Assembly: GCA_936432065.2 (NCBI GenBank)
Contig: OW386289.2
Location: 34,491,903 to 34,555,902 of the forward strand
From: Rutpela maculata
Taxonomy: Eukaryota > Arthropoda > Insecta > Coleoptera > Cerambycidae
DNA length: 64,000 nucleotides
Reading direction: 5' to 3'
The notes under the pieces are model-generated. The model saw only the letters and a list, made by a program, of their open reading frames with translations, searched no databases and was not told the origin of the DNA. Shown in pieces: positions 1 to 10,216 of the stretch (positions are counted from its first letter, which is position 1; each line of letters begins with the position of its first letter). The position numbers were made by a program, and so were the translations under genes.

Positions 1-299
1 AAATGGGTAAATCAAGCAGGTAAGAGTCCATAAAATTGGTAGTTAGTATATACAAGTGAAGCTAAGTTCCCAAAAAAATTTTTGGCATTATCCACCCCCA
101 TTACCACCCCCACCCCCTTATTAAATGGGATGAAAAAAAAATTGTGATTTAGTGTGTGTACAAGAACCAAAAGCTTCAAAATATTTTTTTACTTCATCCA
201 CCCCCATTACCAACCCTCTACCACCACCCCCACTACCGATGTAGCATATCGTTTTATAGGTTTTTGGGGTAGACGATTTCAAATATTATGTTGTTAAAG
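1..299 (+). mobile_element. M1 hairpin-ended MITE, copy 1 (partial)
   Basis: This stretch matches, in order, the 3' half of a repeat family (called M1 here) present six more times in the window. Shared landmarks are AAATGGGTAAATCAAGCAGG at the start, a C-rich tract of ACCCCCA repeats, and GTTTTTGGGGTAGACGATTT near 260. The 5' half lies outside the window. At about 300 the homology stops and a 30-bp minisatellite begins. No coding potential is visible. Confidence 0.8.
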
Positions 300-690
300 T
301 TACCTTGAGTAGTATGGATGCGCAGTGGCTTTCCTCGACTGCTATGGATGCGCAGTAGGTTTCCCCGAGTATTATGGATGCGCAGTGACTTTCCTCGAAT
401 ATTTTGGATGCGCAGTGACTTTTTTTCGAGGATTATAGATCGCAGTAGGTTACCTCAAGTAGTATGGATGCGCAGTGGGTTACTTTAAGTAGCATGGATG
501 CGCAGTGGCTTTTCTCGAGTGCTATTGATGCGCAGTAGGTTACCTCAAGTGATATGGATGCGCAGTGAGTCTCCTCGAGTAAAATGGATGCGAGTGGGTT
601 ACTTCAAGAAGTATGAATGCGCAGTGGCTTTCCTCGAGTAAATTGGATACACAGTGTGTTGAGTAGTATTGATGCGTAGTAGGTTTCTTC
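300..690. repeat. 30-bp minisatellite, about 13 units
   Basis: A tandem array with a unit of about 30 bp and the core ATGGATGCGCAGT. Units alternate at the end between TTTCCTCGAGT and TTACCTCAAGT. About 13 units are present with point changes and small indels. The array begins exactly where the M1 element loses similarity to its other copies, so it probably expanded inside the element or at its broken end. No open frame is conserved between units. Confidence 0.9.
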
Positions 691-792
691 GAAGAAAATG
701 CTTGAAGTAGAGGCTTTACTTCTATTGTGTAGTTTACGGCACACAACGATTTTTTATATCTTTCTCTTGCCATTTTATGCGTATTAGTTCGA

Positions 793-1427
793 CATTCAGT
801 TGAAGTATATTAACGCAAAAAATTTTTTGGAAATTTTCATTGTTTAAATAGGCTTAGAATATCAGGAAACGTCAATATTTTAAGCCTGAGCAAAATAAAT
901 TTGTTTGTTGCGTCTTGTATCGTTTTGGTGCTCACGATTACTCTGGAACCGTTTAAGATATTGACTTAAAATATGGCACACGTATATTTTTTAACGAGAT
1001 CTGGAAGTAGATTATATTTTGATCTTATTCCGTTGCAGACTTGAAGGATAAATTGGGGTAAATAGGTAAATCAAGCAAGTAAGAGTCCATGAAATTGGTA
1101 TTTAGTAAATATAAGAGGAGCTAAGGCCTAAGAAAAAATGCAATTAGCCATCCCCATTACCACTCCCACCCTATTATTAAAGGTGGTGAAAAAATAGTGT
1201 GATTTAGTGTGTGTACAAGAGCCAAAGTCATCAAGAATTTTTTTCACTTAATTCACCTCCACCTCCATTACAGATGTGGCGTATAATTTTATGAGTTTTT
1301 GGGGTATATGATTTCAAATATTATACCGTTACATTTCCACATAGTGGAGAGCAAATATAGTATTTTGTTGTAAGAAACTTGGATGTGGAAGTAGTGATTC
1401 CTTGGCCAGCAGTTTTTTAATTGTACA
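793..1427 (+). mobile_element. M1 MITE, copy 2
   Basis: A diverged but nearly full-length M1 copy. It has the GAAGTATATTAACG start, the block around CTCTGGAACCGTTTAAGATA, the GGGGTAAATAGGTAAATCAA block, and the terminal GGATGTGGAAGTAGTGATTC at 1381-1405. The stem half of the 5' hairpin is degraded. It lies directly downstream of copy 1 in the same orientation, separated by the minisatellite. Confidence 0.85.
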
Positions 1428-2204
1428 TACCTGTAACATTAGGAATGAGACCTTATACGATTTTCTTCAAATATAAAAATCTATTTCTGCATTTGGAAAA
1501 AAATCAATGCAATTTTTCACAATTTCGACAAAATATTTTCATTTTGTCACTTTTAAAAATCTGATAACAATATTTGTATTCGAAGGAGTCAAAGAAATAT
1601 CTAGCATATGATTGGAGGGAATATTTTCTTTAATATGGTACGGTGATAAACGTTCGCACGAAAAATTTAAATAAACCAATTGGAACATCTTTGCAAAATA
1701 AATAACCTTCTTGCACAATTTGATAGACTTTATAGATTAATAAATTAAAGCTAAAACTGAAAAAGATAAAGGAAAATTAGGTACATGAACATGAATGAAT
1801 TTATTATTATTCGAAAGCGCAATTTAATGAAATTAATCGTTCTTTTGTTAATTTCTATCTACTCTGCCAAGATTGCTGGCACTTTAAAAAACCCATTCCA
1901 ATATAGATTATACGACTTGCTTGCTGTAAGGCAGGCGCAGTATATATAGAGTAAATTATTTAGAAATATTTTACACACAAACCATCATTAATCCTTAGTC
2001 TTATCCCAATATTTCAACTTTGCTTCCAAGAAAATTTATAATGCAGTTCTCGCAGTAACCAGGACGGTAGTTCGTTACGATTGGCAAATAGAGTATTTCA
2101 GAAACGATCATGCACTTTTATGTAACACAAAACGAAATAAACACCTAAAGCACATATATTATACCACTGAAAAACCGAGTTCATGTATATTTTAAAAAAA
2201 TATA
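1428..2204. other. AT-rich spacer, nothing recognised
   Basis: No open frame, repeat family or promoter-like structure could be supported here. Confidence 0.5.
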
Positions 2205-2445
2205 TATCCAAAAACTCAAAAACATTTATTAATAATTATACCATACGATGCATATTCAGTGCATTATTTAAATTAAACATTACAGAGTATGTACCTCCCC
2301 GGAACCTGGCCCGGAGCCAGCCAGACAACCATGGCATTCAGCGGCCGCGGTGATTGTTGGACTGGGCGGGACAGGTCCGGCTTGGTTTAACGACAAATAA
2401 CTTATAAATTAGTACTCCTGTCTGCTACTAGTGTATCAGGGTTTT
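2205..2445 (-). mobile_element. Jockey-type LINE 3' end fragment
   Basis: On the minus strand this resembles the 3' UTR of the Jockey element at 5721-7963. Both contain CCTGGCCCGG, a GGACAGGTCC or GGGCAGGTCC block and a CTCCTGT motif. The minus-strand 3' end carries an AATAAATG signal near 2222. No coding part remains, so this is a severely 5'-truncated insertion. Confidence 0.65.
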
Positions 2446-2448
2446 TGA

Positions 2449-3240
2449 GATCATTGATTTCGAATTTGATATTATTTTTTAAGAAAACAAAATTGCGGAT
2501 CCAATATGGCCGATTTTTCCGTTAAAAAATAAGTTTCTTTAGCTAAAAGTCATTGTATAGGGGTTTCCGAGGTCGCTAATTTCGAATTTGATATTATTTA
2601 AGAAGAAAACAAAATTGCCTCTCCAATATGGCCAACTTTCCTATTAAAAAATTATTTTTTTCAGCCAAAAGTCTGTGTATAAGGGTTTCTGAGGTCGCTG
2701 ATTTCGAATTTAATATACATTTATGTTAAAAACATAGAAATAATTAATTCAAAAATGCAAAGTAGCGATGATGAAAGTGAATCTTCGTCCGACGACGAGT
2801 AGCAGTTGCAATAAAACTGTATGAAAATAATATTTTTTGTTGTCCATTCACCTTTCCATTCCGTCCGACTGCGCCATATTTTACAAAAAATTAATTATTT
2901 CTGTTTTTAACATAAATGGATATCAAATTTGAAATAAGCGACCTCGAAAACCCTTCCCTATACGTTGATTTTGAGCTGAAAAAACTAAATTTTTACCCCT
3001 ATACAGTGACTTTTGGCTGAATAGACCATTAAAAAAAAAGTCGACCATATTGGATCCATTCTTTTTTTTAATAATATCAAATTCGAAATCAGCGATATCG
3101 GAAACTGATACACTGATTTTCGTTTGAAAAAACTAAATTTTTTATAAAAAAAAGTCGGCCATATTGGATCCGCCATTTAAAAAAAAATAATATCACATTC
3201 GAAATCAGCGACCTCGAAAACCCCTATATACTAATATCCA
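2449..3240. repeat. Inverted tandem array of a GGATCCAATATGG module
   Basis: Three direct units of about 115-125 bp (starting near 2449, 2567 and 2680) contain GAGGTCGCT..ATTTCGAATTTGAT..CCAATATGGCC. From about 2920 onward the same module returns in reverse orientation two or three times (ATATTGGATCC, AATCAGCGACCTCGAAAACC). The centre is near 2800. The same module is found inside the Transib-type element at 43771-44587 and at 47870-47950. It probably forms the inner repeats of a DNA transposon. No protein is encoded. Confidence 0.75.
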
Positions 3241-3264
3241 GCAAAAATGAAAAACATCTAAGAG

Positions 3265-3299
3265 TTTTGGACAAGTTTTCAAGCATTTTGACCACTGCG
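3265..3299 (-). mobile_element. Transib-like terminus remnant
   Basis: Read on the minus strand the sequence starts CGCAGTGGTCAAAATGC and continues with TTGAAAACTTG. The same terminus recurs at 3842 as CACAGTGGTCAAAATAC. CACAGTG is the terminal heptamer typical of Transib elements. It probably terminates the module array at 2449-3240. The opposite end was not found. Confidence 0.4.
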
Positions 3300-3773
3300 C
3301 CGAGACCGAAACAATTAAATACAAAAAAAATGGGGGAACTGCGGGAAGCTAATTTTTACAGGCAATATAAAGGAGTCTGTAGCGAGCACAGACAAATTTC
3401 AGGGTGGGAAACCGTGGGAAAATTAACTTATTACTTTTTTTGTTTACATTTCATTGAGCAGGAATGAAAAAAAATTCATATTTTACATGCTAAGTTTGAT
3501 TATTAATAAATTAATTTTAATAAATTTGAAGTAAACAATTAAAATATAATTACTCTCAAGAACAGAATCCTTTTTACAAAATCAAATTTGGACAACTGCA
3601 AAACACACAATAAACATTTAAAGAGGGCATTATTTTTCACGAAGCGTGCGCTCGAGATGCGGTATGATCGACATTCGATGTTACAATGGATTCTTGGGTT
3701 AAATATATACATGTGGGCCTCACAAACAGCCACGTCATATATTAGACATATCATACTATGTATCTAGGGCATA
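3300..3773. other. Spacer, nothing recognised
   Basis: AT-rich sequence between two Transib-like right ends. Short open frames here show no recognisable domain. Confidence 0.4.
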
Positions 3774-3842
3774 AAAAGTCCCTAAATCGAAATTTCAATT
3801 TAGGGACTTTTGGCCACGTTTTCGGGTATTTTGACCACTGTG
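3774..3842 (-). mobile_element. Transib-like terminus with 14-bp stem-loop
   Basis: Ends in CCACTGTG (minus strand CACAGTGG). Just inside is a perfect 14-bp stem, AAAAGTCCCTAAAT at 3774-3787 and its complement at 3798-3811, with a 10-base loop. It is related to the terminus at 3299. The matching left end was not identified. Confidence 0.4.
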
Positions 3843-3894
3843 CGTGGTGGGTGCTTCCGGTTGGTCGAAGATAAATATTATTACAGATTTAGGT

Positions 3895-4725
3895 TCCCAA
3901 CGATAACCGACGAAATATTAAGTTCACTTTGGAAAAGGAAGATAACAATACACTAAATTTTTTAGATTTAACAATTAGTAGAAAGAATGAAACGCACGTA
4001 TTTTCCATTTACCACAAACCATCGCATACTGATACCACTCTAAACAACAGTTCAACCCATCCTAGACAATATAAACTTGCAGCATACCACAGTATGATAC
4101 ATAGATTATTAAGCATTTCAATATCAGATGATGACTTTAACAAAGAACTAAACATAATTAAACAAATCGCTACGAACAACGGTTACCATGTCTCTTTAGT
4201 AGATAATATGTTATACAAAAAACAACATAAATTTGCTATTAAATTTCCGGTTCTGGATGATAATAATTATGGTGTTTAACTTATATTGGAGATCCAACTG
4301 ACAAAATTACGTTGTTTTTAAAGAGGCAGGATCTGAATATAGCTTATAAGATTAATAATGCCTTGAGTACATATATTAAAAACAATAAAGATAAAAACAA
4401 AAAAGATTTGCCGGGAGTATATAAGCTTACTTGCGGAACTTGCCCCAAGATATGTGTTGGACAAACAGGCAGAAAATTTAAAATACGTATAGAAGAACAT
4501 AAAAGTAGCTTTTTGAAAAATAAGAATACATCGACATTTGCTAACCATTTACTATTAGAAAATCATTCATTCAACCATAGTTTTAATATCCTTTACACAG
4601 CTAGTAAAAGACCAAAACTCACGTTGCTCGAGGGCTTAGAAATTAATAGATACAAAAAATCTAATATTTTACTTAATGATCAAATAGATGTAAATCATTC
4701 ACCTTTTGTAAATTTATTTTAATTC
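3895..4725 (+). pseudogene. Penelope-like element: RT C-terminal part plus GIY-YIG endonuclease
   Basis: Two adjoining frames encode the last third of a Penelope-like retroelement. 3911-4279 carries a NTLNFLDLTISR..YHKPSHTD block, seen near the end of PLE reverse transcriptases, followed by HPRQYKLAAY. 4290-4722 carries the GIY-YIG nuclease: GVYKL, then ICVGQTGR, then RIEEHK, a spacing typical of the family. The frame is broken once near 4275 (GTTTAAC) between the two halves; read across this shift, the text GVLTYIGDPTDK continues. The RT fingers and the catalytic YxDD are missing, so the copy is 5'-truncated. Penelope elements normally mobilise by target-primed reverse transcription with GIY-YIG cutting. 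This copy is dead. Confidence 0.85.
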
Positions 4726-5360
4726 CATTCCAGTAATAGATTATTAATTCAGGTTAGGCTATAGAATCAATTATTTCTCAGGTCAGAAACTTTTAGGTAT
4801 TTAAGATCCAGTAATTTTAATTGTAAGTGGTCTTGTACTCACATCTGATCAAGCTAATGTTTAGCAAAACCATTGTCATGTTGACTTAATGTATCAGTGA
4901 GAATTTTAAAAAACATTTCAGTGTTTTATTCGTTAAACTAGTGTTTATATCTATATACTTGATCCGGATTCGGCAGTGCCAATATCATTTAATTCAAATG
5001 TTCGGATTTCTAGTTATTAGTGCTGAATATCACTCCTCCCATTTAAAATGGAATTAAATTATAATTAATCTCCTATAACTTAAACCCATTCTATCTTTAG
5101 AACAGAAGTTTCATCAAGAAGCATGATTAAAATTGCTAGAAAACGACGGAATGGCCTTCTTCAAACAAATCCTGATTAAAATAGGACAAGAAATCTCAAT
5201 TGTATATTAGTTCAACAGCTAGCGAACCCTTTCCTTACAACGTTTTTAAATGTAAATTACTATTTTTTGTTATGAAAGTTGATGATACGAAAACCGCCAT
5301 CTGGCTACCGGGCGGTAGAACAACGTTGCAGGGGCGTACCCCAAAAAAATTAAAAACACA
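4726..5360. other. Spacer after the Penelope element
   Basis: May include the Penelope 3' UTR, but no boundary or target duplication was found. No coding domain was recognised. Confidence 0.35.
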
Positions 5361-5425
5361 AATAGTTAACTTGCGTCATTTTGAAATGACTGATTTTTGG
5401 CGTGGTGATTGTTTATATAACTACA
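5361..5425 (+). repeat. Direct repeat, unit A, flanking the nested M2 element
   Basis: About 65 bp here match 8542-8607. Both copies keep one open frame reading (V)NLRHFEMTDF..GDCLYNYK and VSLRHLEMGDF..GDYLYNYK. The two repeats flank the M2 insertion, so M2 may have landed in a duplicated sequence. The protein of origin is not recognised. Confidence 0.6.
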
Positions 5426-5648
5426 AGATCAAACGAACTTACTACGTTAAGTGAAGTTCGATCTTGATTATATGAAGCCTCGTCGAAATAAATAACTAGT
5501 GGAAGCAATATACTCTTCGCCGATTTACTGAGATTTTATATAATTGTTACACATTCTATAGGATACTCTTCGCATTTTTCTTGTACATAATGTTAATTTT
5601 TGGACATTCTAAATTTTGTGATACCAAATTTGTTGTGAAAAAAAATAT

Positions 5649-5671
5649 ATAATTATGGTGTTTAACTTATA
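5649..5671 (+). other. 23-bp block shared with the Penelope element
   Basis: The block around AATTATGGTGTTTAACTTAT is identical to 4263-4285, where it encodes part of the Penelope protein (GVLTY in the restored reading). The other M2 copy lacks it at this position (about 40655). It therefore looks like a templated filler insertion copied from 1.4 kb away. Confidence 0.6.
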
Positions 5672-5685
5672 AATCACGATGTGAG

Positions 5686-5695
5686 GGATCGAACC
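5686..5695 (-). promoter_or_regulatory. Pol III box B of the M2 tRNA-like segment
   Basis: The minus strand reads GGTTCGATCC, a perfect box B. The matching box A (TGGTGTAGCGG) lies at 7980-7990, and the two are now separated by the Jockey insertion. Before the insertion their spacing was about 35 bp, as in tRNA genes. Confidence 0.7.
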
Positions 5696-5720
5696 CGGGA
5701 CCCTTGGATTGCGAGACGAA

Positions 5721-7963
5721 GAAGAAGAAGAAGAAAACAGATTTTATTCTTAAGTTTAGTACAACTATGTGCCTTTCCGGATCCTGGCCCGGGGCCAACC
5801 AAACAACCACGGCACGTGGTGCCGTGGTGAATGTAAGGTGGGACGGGGCAGGTCCGGTTCGGCTTAACGGTTAACGGGGGGAGGGGGATTAGCTCTCCTG
5901 TTTGTTATAAACTAACTTAAAAACTAATAATAATATTAAAAATTGCTGTCTACGCAGAGACCTAAAACTAATTAAAAATAACACAACACTTGGGAAAGCA
6001 CTTACAAAATTTGGGTTGCTGACTCGGGTAAAAAGCTAAACGAAAAAACCCGTACGAGAACTGTCGGCCTGGTGGTCTCCCTGCCTCCAGGAAGATATGA
6101 TAATGTAAAAAAGTATCGTTTAAAATGTTATAATTTTCAAGAATTTTCTCGGCCTAAAAAGAATTTACGAACAAAATGACAAAAAGAACAAAAAGGAAAA
6201 ACAACAGAAGCATAAAAACGAACAAATAGAAAAGGAAAGAGGGAATTAAAGATAAAGTTTAGGAAAGATGATAGGATAGGGTTTTATAAAGGTTATGGTA
6301 GGTGAAGATTTGGCTAAGGGAGTTGCCGGAAAATAGGCAACGCCTGGTATGGTAGGCGGTGTCTCAGATTGAATAATATTGCATTATGATGTCTGATTTG
6401 AGTTATGTTGCGGGTTAGCGGACTATCGCCCAGTTTGGTGGTGTAAAATTTTTGGGAGATTTCCTGGACGTAGTTCACTAGTGGGGTTATGTCGTGGCAG
6501 CGTGCATAGAGATCTCTGAGGGAGGTGTACCTATCAGAGTCTGAAATGAGGCGCATAAATTTGTGTTCTAGAACTTCAAGTTTGCGCATTGTCGTGGCCG
6601 GTATGCTGCACCATGCCGGCGCCGCGTATGTGATTGCCGGCCTGATCACCATAGTGTACAACAGTTTTTTATTATTTCTGTTAAGTCCGCTACCCCTGGC
6701 CAGGAGCGGGTACAGACTCCTGGCCAAGAAGTAGACCTTGCGTACTGTCTCGTTGATGTGGGTGTCAAACGTCAGTCGTTTGTCTAAGTTAACCCCCAGA
6801 TACTTCACGCACCGTTTAATAGGAATTTCTCTACCCCTGATCGAAATTGGCGTTAAAATCCGATTTTCGGTGAGTCGGTGCGTGAAGAGGATCGCTTCGG
6901 ACTTCTCGGGGTTGATCCGAATCTTCCACTTGTCGTAATACGCCGTGGCACGGACCATGTTTGCTGCCTGCGCGTTATGTGAGTGCGCGTACATGGCCGT
7001 GTCGTCAGCGCACTTGGCAAGTTTCGTATTCGGAAACTCCGGGAAGTCGGAGACGTACAAATTGCTACAGCTTTGGTGACAGACACGACCCCTGGGGGAC
7101 AGCCGCGCGAATGTCCCGCCGCGTTGATAGTTTGTTATTCACCCTGACCTGCAGCGATCTACCTGTTAGGAAAGAGTGAATAAGTTTGGTTATGTATGTG
7201 GGGAAGTCCAATGTATTTAGTTTGTAAAGTAGGCCCGGGATCCATACGGTATCAAAGGCCTTCTCAATATCGAGGAGCACCATGGCGGTGCTCTTCCCGA
7301 GATTGTATTGTACAGCAACATCATTCACGATCCTAACGATCTGCTGCACAGTGCTCCTGCTCCGCCTGAAGCCGAATTGGCACTCGTCGTCGATGTGAAG
7401 TTCATCCTGAAGAGCATCTAGTCTGATCAGGATGACCTTCTCCACCAACTTGGAGATCGTCGACAGCAACGAGATTGGTCGATAACTGTCGACGAGCTTC
7501 GCGTTTTTGTTCGGCTTCAAAATTGGCACGACCACGGCGCATTTCCATTGGCTAGGCCAGTGTTGCAGCCGCAGGACCGCGTTAACGATATACGTTAACT
7601 GCACAATACCTTTTCTCGGGAGATATTTGAGTAGTCTGTAATCGATTCCTTCTTTCCCCGGAGCTTTGTTATTCGGTAGTGTCCGGACAATGCCAGCCAC
7701 TTCCGAGGGCTTGGCCATGACTTTTAAGAACTCACGTCTCGTCAATTGGACGTCATGGCCAATTAATTCGTTTATGTCGTTTTCTATGCGGTCATGCTCA
7801 ATGTTATTTGGTATATTCACGTTATGTACGTCTTGAGATTGGTCAGCTAAGTCGTTCGTCTTCTGCGAGTCTGTCATAGCAGTCCGTCCGTTTGGTTTTG
7901 TCAAGGCGGGTATGACCTCCTGCGTATTTTTCATTGCCCTCGACATTTTCCACAGCGAATTAT
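5721..7963 (-). mobile_element. Jockey-type LINE, 5'-truncated, with target duplication
   Basis: A 2,243-bp insertion flanked by an identical 9-bp target duplication, CGAGACGAA, at 5712-5720 and 7964-7972. The minus-strand 3' end is a short (TTC)n tail preceded by AATAAAATCTG, and the 3' UTR spans 5735-6313. The 5' truncation lies in the coding region before the RT domain. It inserted into the tRNA-like part of M2 copy 1. A second copy of the same family lies at 44750-48645, and a 3' fragment at 2205-2445. Confidence 0.93.
6314..7963 (-). pseudogene. Jockey-type reverse transcriptase (ORF2 C-terminal half)
   Basis: Two overlapping frames, 7065-7946 and 6314-7060, give a Jockey-clade RT. Motifs in order: NNKAPGKEGIDYRLLKYLP, RPISLLSTISKLVEKVIL, ECQFGFRRSRSTVQQI, motif A VLLDIEKAFDTVW, AVPQGSCLSPKL, then after one extra base near 7062-7066 CADDTAMYAHS (motif C with ADD), INPEKSEAILF, VKYLGVNLDKRL and the thumb. 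The endonuclease domain is missing through 5' truncation. Catalytic aspartates of motifs A and C are present, but the frameshift separates them. Normally such a protein nicks target DNA and copies its own RNA at the nick. Dead copy. Confidence 0.93.
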
Positions 7964-7979
7964 CGAGACGAAACTCTTG

Positions 7980-7990
7980 CCGCTACACCA
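7980..7990 (-). promoter_or_regulatory. Pol III box A of the M2 tRNA-like segment
   Basis: The minus strand reads TGGTGTAGCGG, fitting the box A pattern TRGYNNANNNG. Separated from its box B (5686-5695) by the LINE insertion. Confidence 0.65.
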
Positions 7991-8541
7991 CCATTTCTTA
8001 TTACTAAAATTGTTAATGAGTGTAATATATACCATTAGAAAATTTATTGTGATTATTAGTAAACACACATTAGTAAAATGTATTAAAAAAAATAGTGATA
8101 GGAAATAACATTTCGCAAGGTTTCTATTTATTACAAACCATAAAAAAATGTAAAAAATATTTTTTTAAATTTTAAATTACTAATAACTTTTTTATTTACC
8201 AATCTATTTTGTTGAAAAACAATAGGGTTCTTCCTCTAGCTAACACTAAGTTACTCTCCAAATTTCAATACAATCGGATTTTTCTTTCTTGAGTTATCGT
8301 GCTTACAAGAAACGTGACGGACGGACAGACGGACATTTTGAAAGTTGTTCAGAATTCGTTCACTAACATTAACGATATAAAAATGTTTTCTCTACGAGCG
8401 ACATTTACTGATTTAGAAATGTGCCGATCAAATACAATATACTCTTCGTTTTTGCGAAGAGTATAATAACGAAGAAATATTGCCAGATGATTTGCTTGGA
8501 ACCTAGTGGATGCCAGATGTTCCTGAATTTGTACGCAAAAA

Positions 8542-8607
8542 AATAGTTAGCTTGCGTCATTTGGAAATGGGTGATTTTAGGTGTGGTGATTATTTATACA
8601 ATTACAA
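8542..8607 (+). repeat. Direct repeat, unit B, flanking the nested M2 element
   Basis: Matches 5361-5425. It is itself embedded in an imperfect tandem repeat: 8468-8527 and 8610-8665 share ATATTGYCAGATGATTTGCT and GGTGCCAGA/GGATGCCAGA. Confidence 0.6.
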
Positions 8608-8666
8608 ATAACAAAAAAATATTGTCAGATGATTTGCTCGCAACATAAGGGGTGCCAGACGTGAAT

Positions 8667-9145
8667 GAAATTGCATTTTTACAAGGATCATTTACGCCCT
8701 AATTAAATAGTTGCTTTTTAAACTTTAAGTTTAAAACCTTAATATACAATTGACACACGAAAATCGTTGAACTAACACCTTGCAAATGTGAGCAAAGTCG
8801 CTCACATCGAAGGATCGATTCTAGATACAATTTGTCGTCATTTATGACACTTAATATATAGCAAAACGGTTATTTGCGCGGTAAAACGGTTATTTGCAAT
8901 TTTCAATCAGTACTTCCTCAACAATTATAGTTGTTTGCCAAACATATACATCGGAATTAACACTCAGAGACAGTAGCCACATTTCTTGGTCTTGGTACGG
9001 GAGCGCTCTTAAAAGAATAAGATATTAGTTCCGAGATATTTTTATGGCAATCGTTTTTAATGTCTTAAAGGATTGCAAATGAAGGATTTAAACAAATAAT
9101 ATGTTAATACAATAATTTATTATTTTTTATTTACATCTTTAATGT
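8667..9145. other. Spacer, nothing recognised
   Basis: AT-rich. Only a short repeat of AAAACGGTTATTTGC at 8870-8905 stands out. Confidence 0.4.
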
Positions 9146-9149
9146 AGAA

Positions 9150-9800
9150 TCAACAAAGTTGGGCAAGTCATTAATACATAATATGAATAATAGGGAATTC
9201 AGAACAGAACCTTGTGGAAATCTCAAGTGAACTTTATACTCCACGGAGTTTATATTATTATATTCCTACTATGCAAATACGAAAGCATCCATTGTAATAA
9301 ACACCATTTCAATAGTTTTGTTCAGATAATGTTCTTATAGTATCAAAAGCTTTAGACAAATCGAATAGTACAGGTATAACAAATTTTCCTGCACGAATAT
9401 GTCTGTTCAAGAACTAGAATGCATTCTTTATGGATTTTCCCGGTCTCCGGCCTAGAACCACGTTGACTGTAATAATGTGATTTCTCTCATTAAAAGCTGG
9501 AATACGGCCAGATACCTTTTTTACAAAAAAAAAAAAAATGGATAGGCTGCTTAATAAGTACATTTTCTTACAATTCCGAATATTATCATCGTTTCTCCCT
9601 TTAAAACTAGGAATGACAGTAGCTACTTCTAAAAGATCTGTAAAAGATTTTTAAGGCAATGTTAGATCAAGTGGGTTAATTATTTCAGAAATAAAATTTT
9701 CTATTATTTTGATTGTTGAGTCGTCAGGAATAACATATGTTTCGTTTTTGAAATTTGTAGTTCCCTGTATTTCTAATTGCCAACAAAAACAAATTATTAT
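9150..9800 (-). pseudogene. Decayed LINE reverse transcriptase
   Basis: Minus-strand reading across several frames gives EVATVIPSFKGRNDDN, then SQRGFRPETGKI, motif A VIPVLFDLSKAFDT, then LRFPQGSVLNSLLFILCIND. These follow the usual order of a Jockey-superfamily RT. Stops and frameshifts are frequent and motif C is not seen. No ends or tail were identified. Confidence 0.7.
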
Positions 9801-9984
9801 TAATATTATTATTACTATATTAGACATTAGATGTACGAAAGTTACCGGCTATATGTAATAATGTATTTTTTAAACTGAATACTCATGAGCTTCTAAGTTT
9901 AGTCTGCGTTGATTTAGGCTGTAATCAATTTCTACCATTGTCTCATATTCTGAAGTTTGATAAAACAATATTGTATACTATTTT

Positions 9985-10215
9985 AGTCCAGCAAAACACA
10001 GAGGTCCTTTACTGTTTATAATTTATGTAAATGACTTAATTTAATTATTTATTCCCCAGAAGTATTATTATGTTTGATGGTGAGGCAACTCTTCTCGGTT
10101 TACCAAGCATCACAGATGAAAGTGAAAGTCGAGCTGAACTTACGCATTCAAACTAAACCGTGACAAAACACAAACAATATTTTTCTACCAGGAATGTTAT
10201 AACGAAGCTCGATGG
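9985..10215 (+). pseudogene. LINE reverse transcriptase fragment
   Basis: Plus-strand text HRGPLLFIIYVNDLI (motif B/C region) is followed after frame changes by FKLNRDKTQTIFF, the conserved segment after the YxDD motif. The fragment is cut at 10217 by the poly-T end of the next LINE, so it is the older of the two insertions. Confidence 0.6.
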
Positions 10216-10216
10216 T

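Larger units (their letters stand above)
5509..8466 (-). mobile_element. M2 hairpin-ended element, copy 1, split by a Jockey LINE
   Basis: Bounded by ATACTCTTCGCC at 5510 and a hairpin GCGAAGAGTATA at 8455-8466. It is the reverse complement of the copy at 39643-40806 along its length, except for the Jockey insertion at 5721-7963 and a small extra block at 5651-5670. Without the LINE it is about 0.7 kb. A tRNA-derived segment lies in its middle, now split. It also carries a GACGGACGGACAGACGGAC tract near 8315. No protein is encoded, so mobilisation must be in trans. Confidence 0.85.

Noticed and set aside
300..690. CRISPR-like array
   Set aside because: A continuous minisatellite without spacers.
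540..773. 77-codon minus-strand open frame over the minisatellite
   Set aside because: The repeat length of about 30 keeps frames open by chance; units carry indels and no domain is visible.
5686..7990. Functional tRNA gene
   Set aside because: Boxes A and B are present but the acceptor and anticodon arms do not pair, and the segment is split by a LINE.
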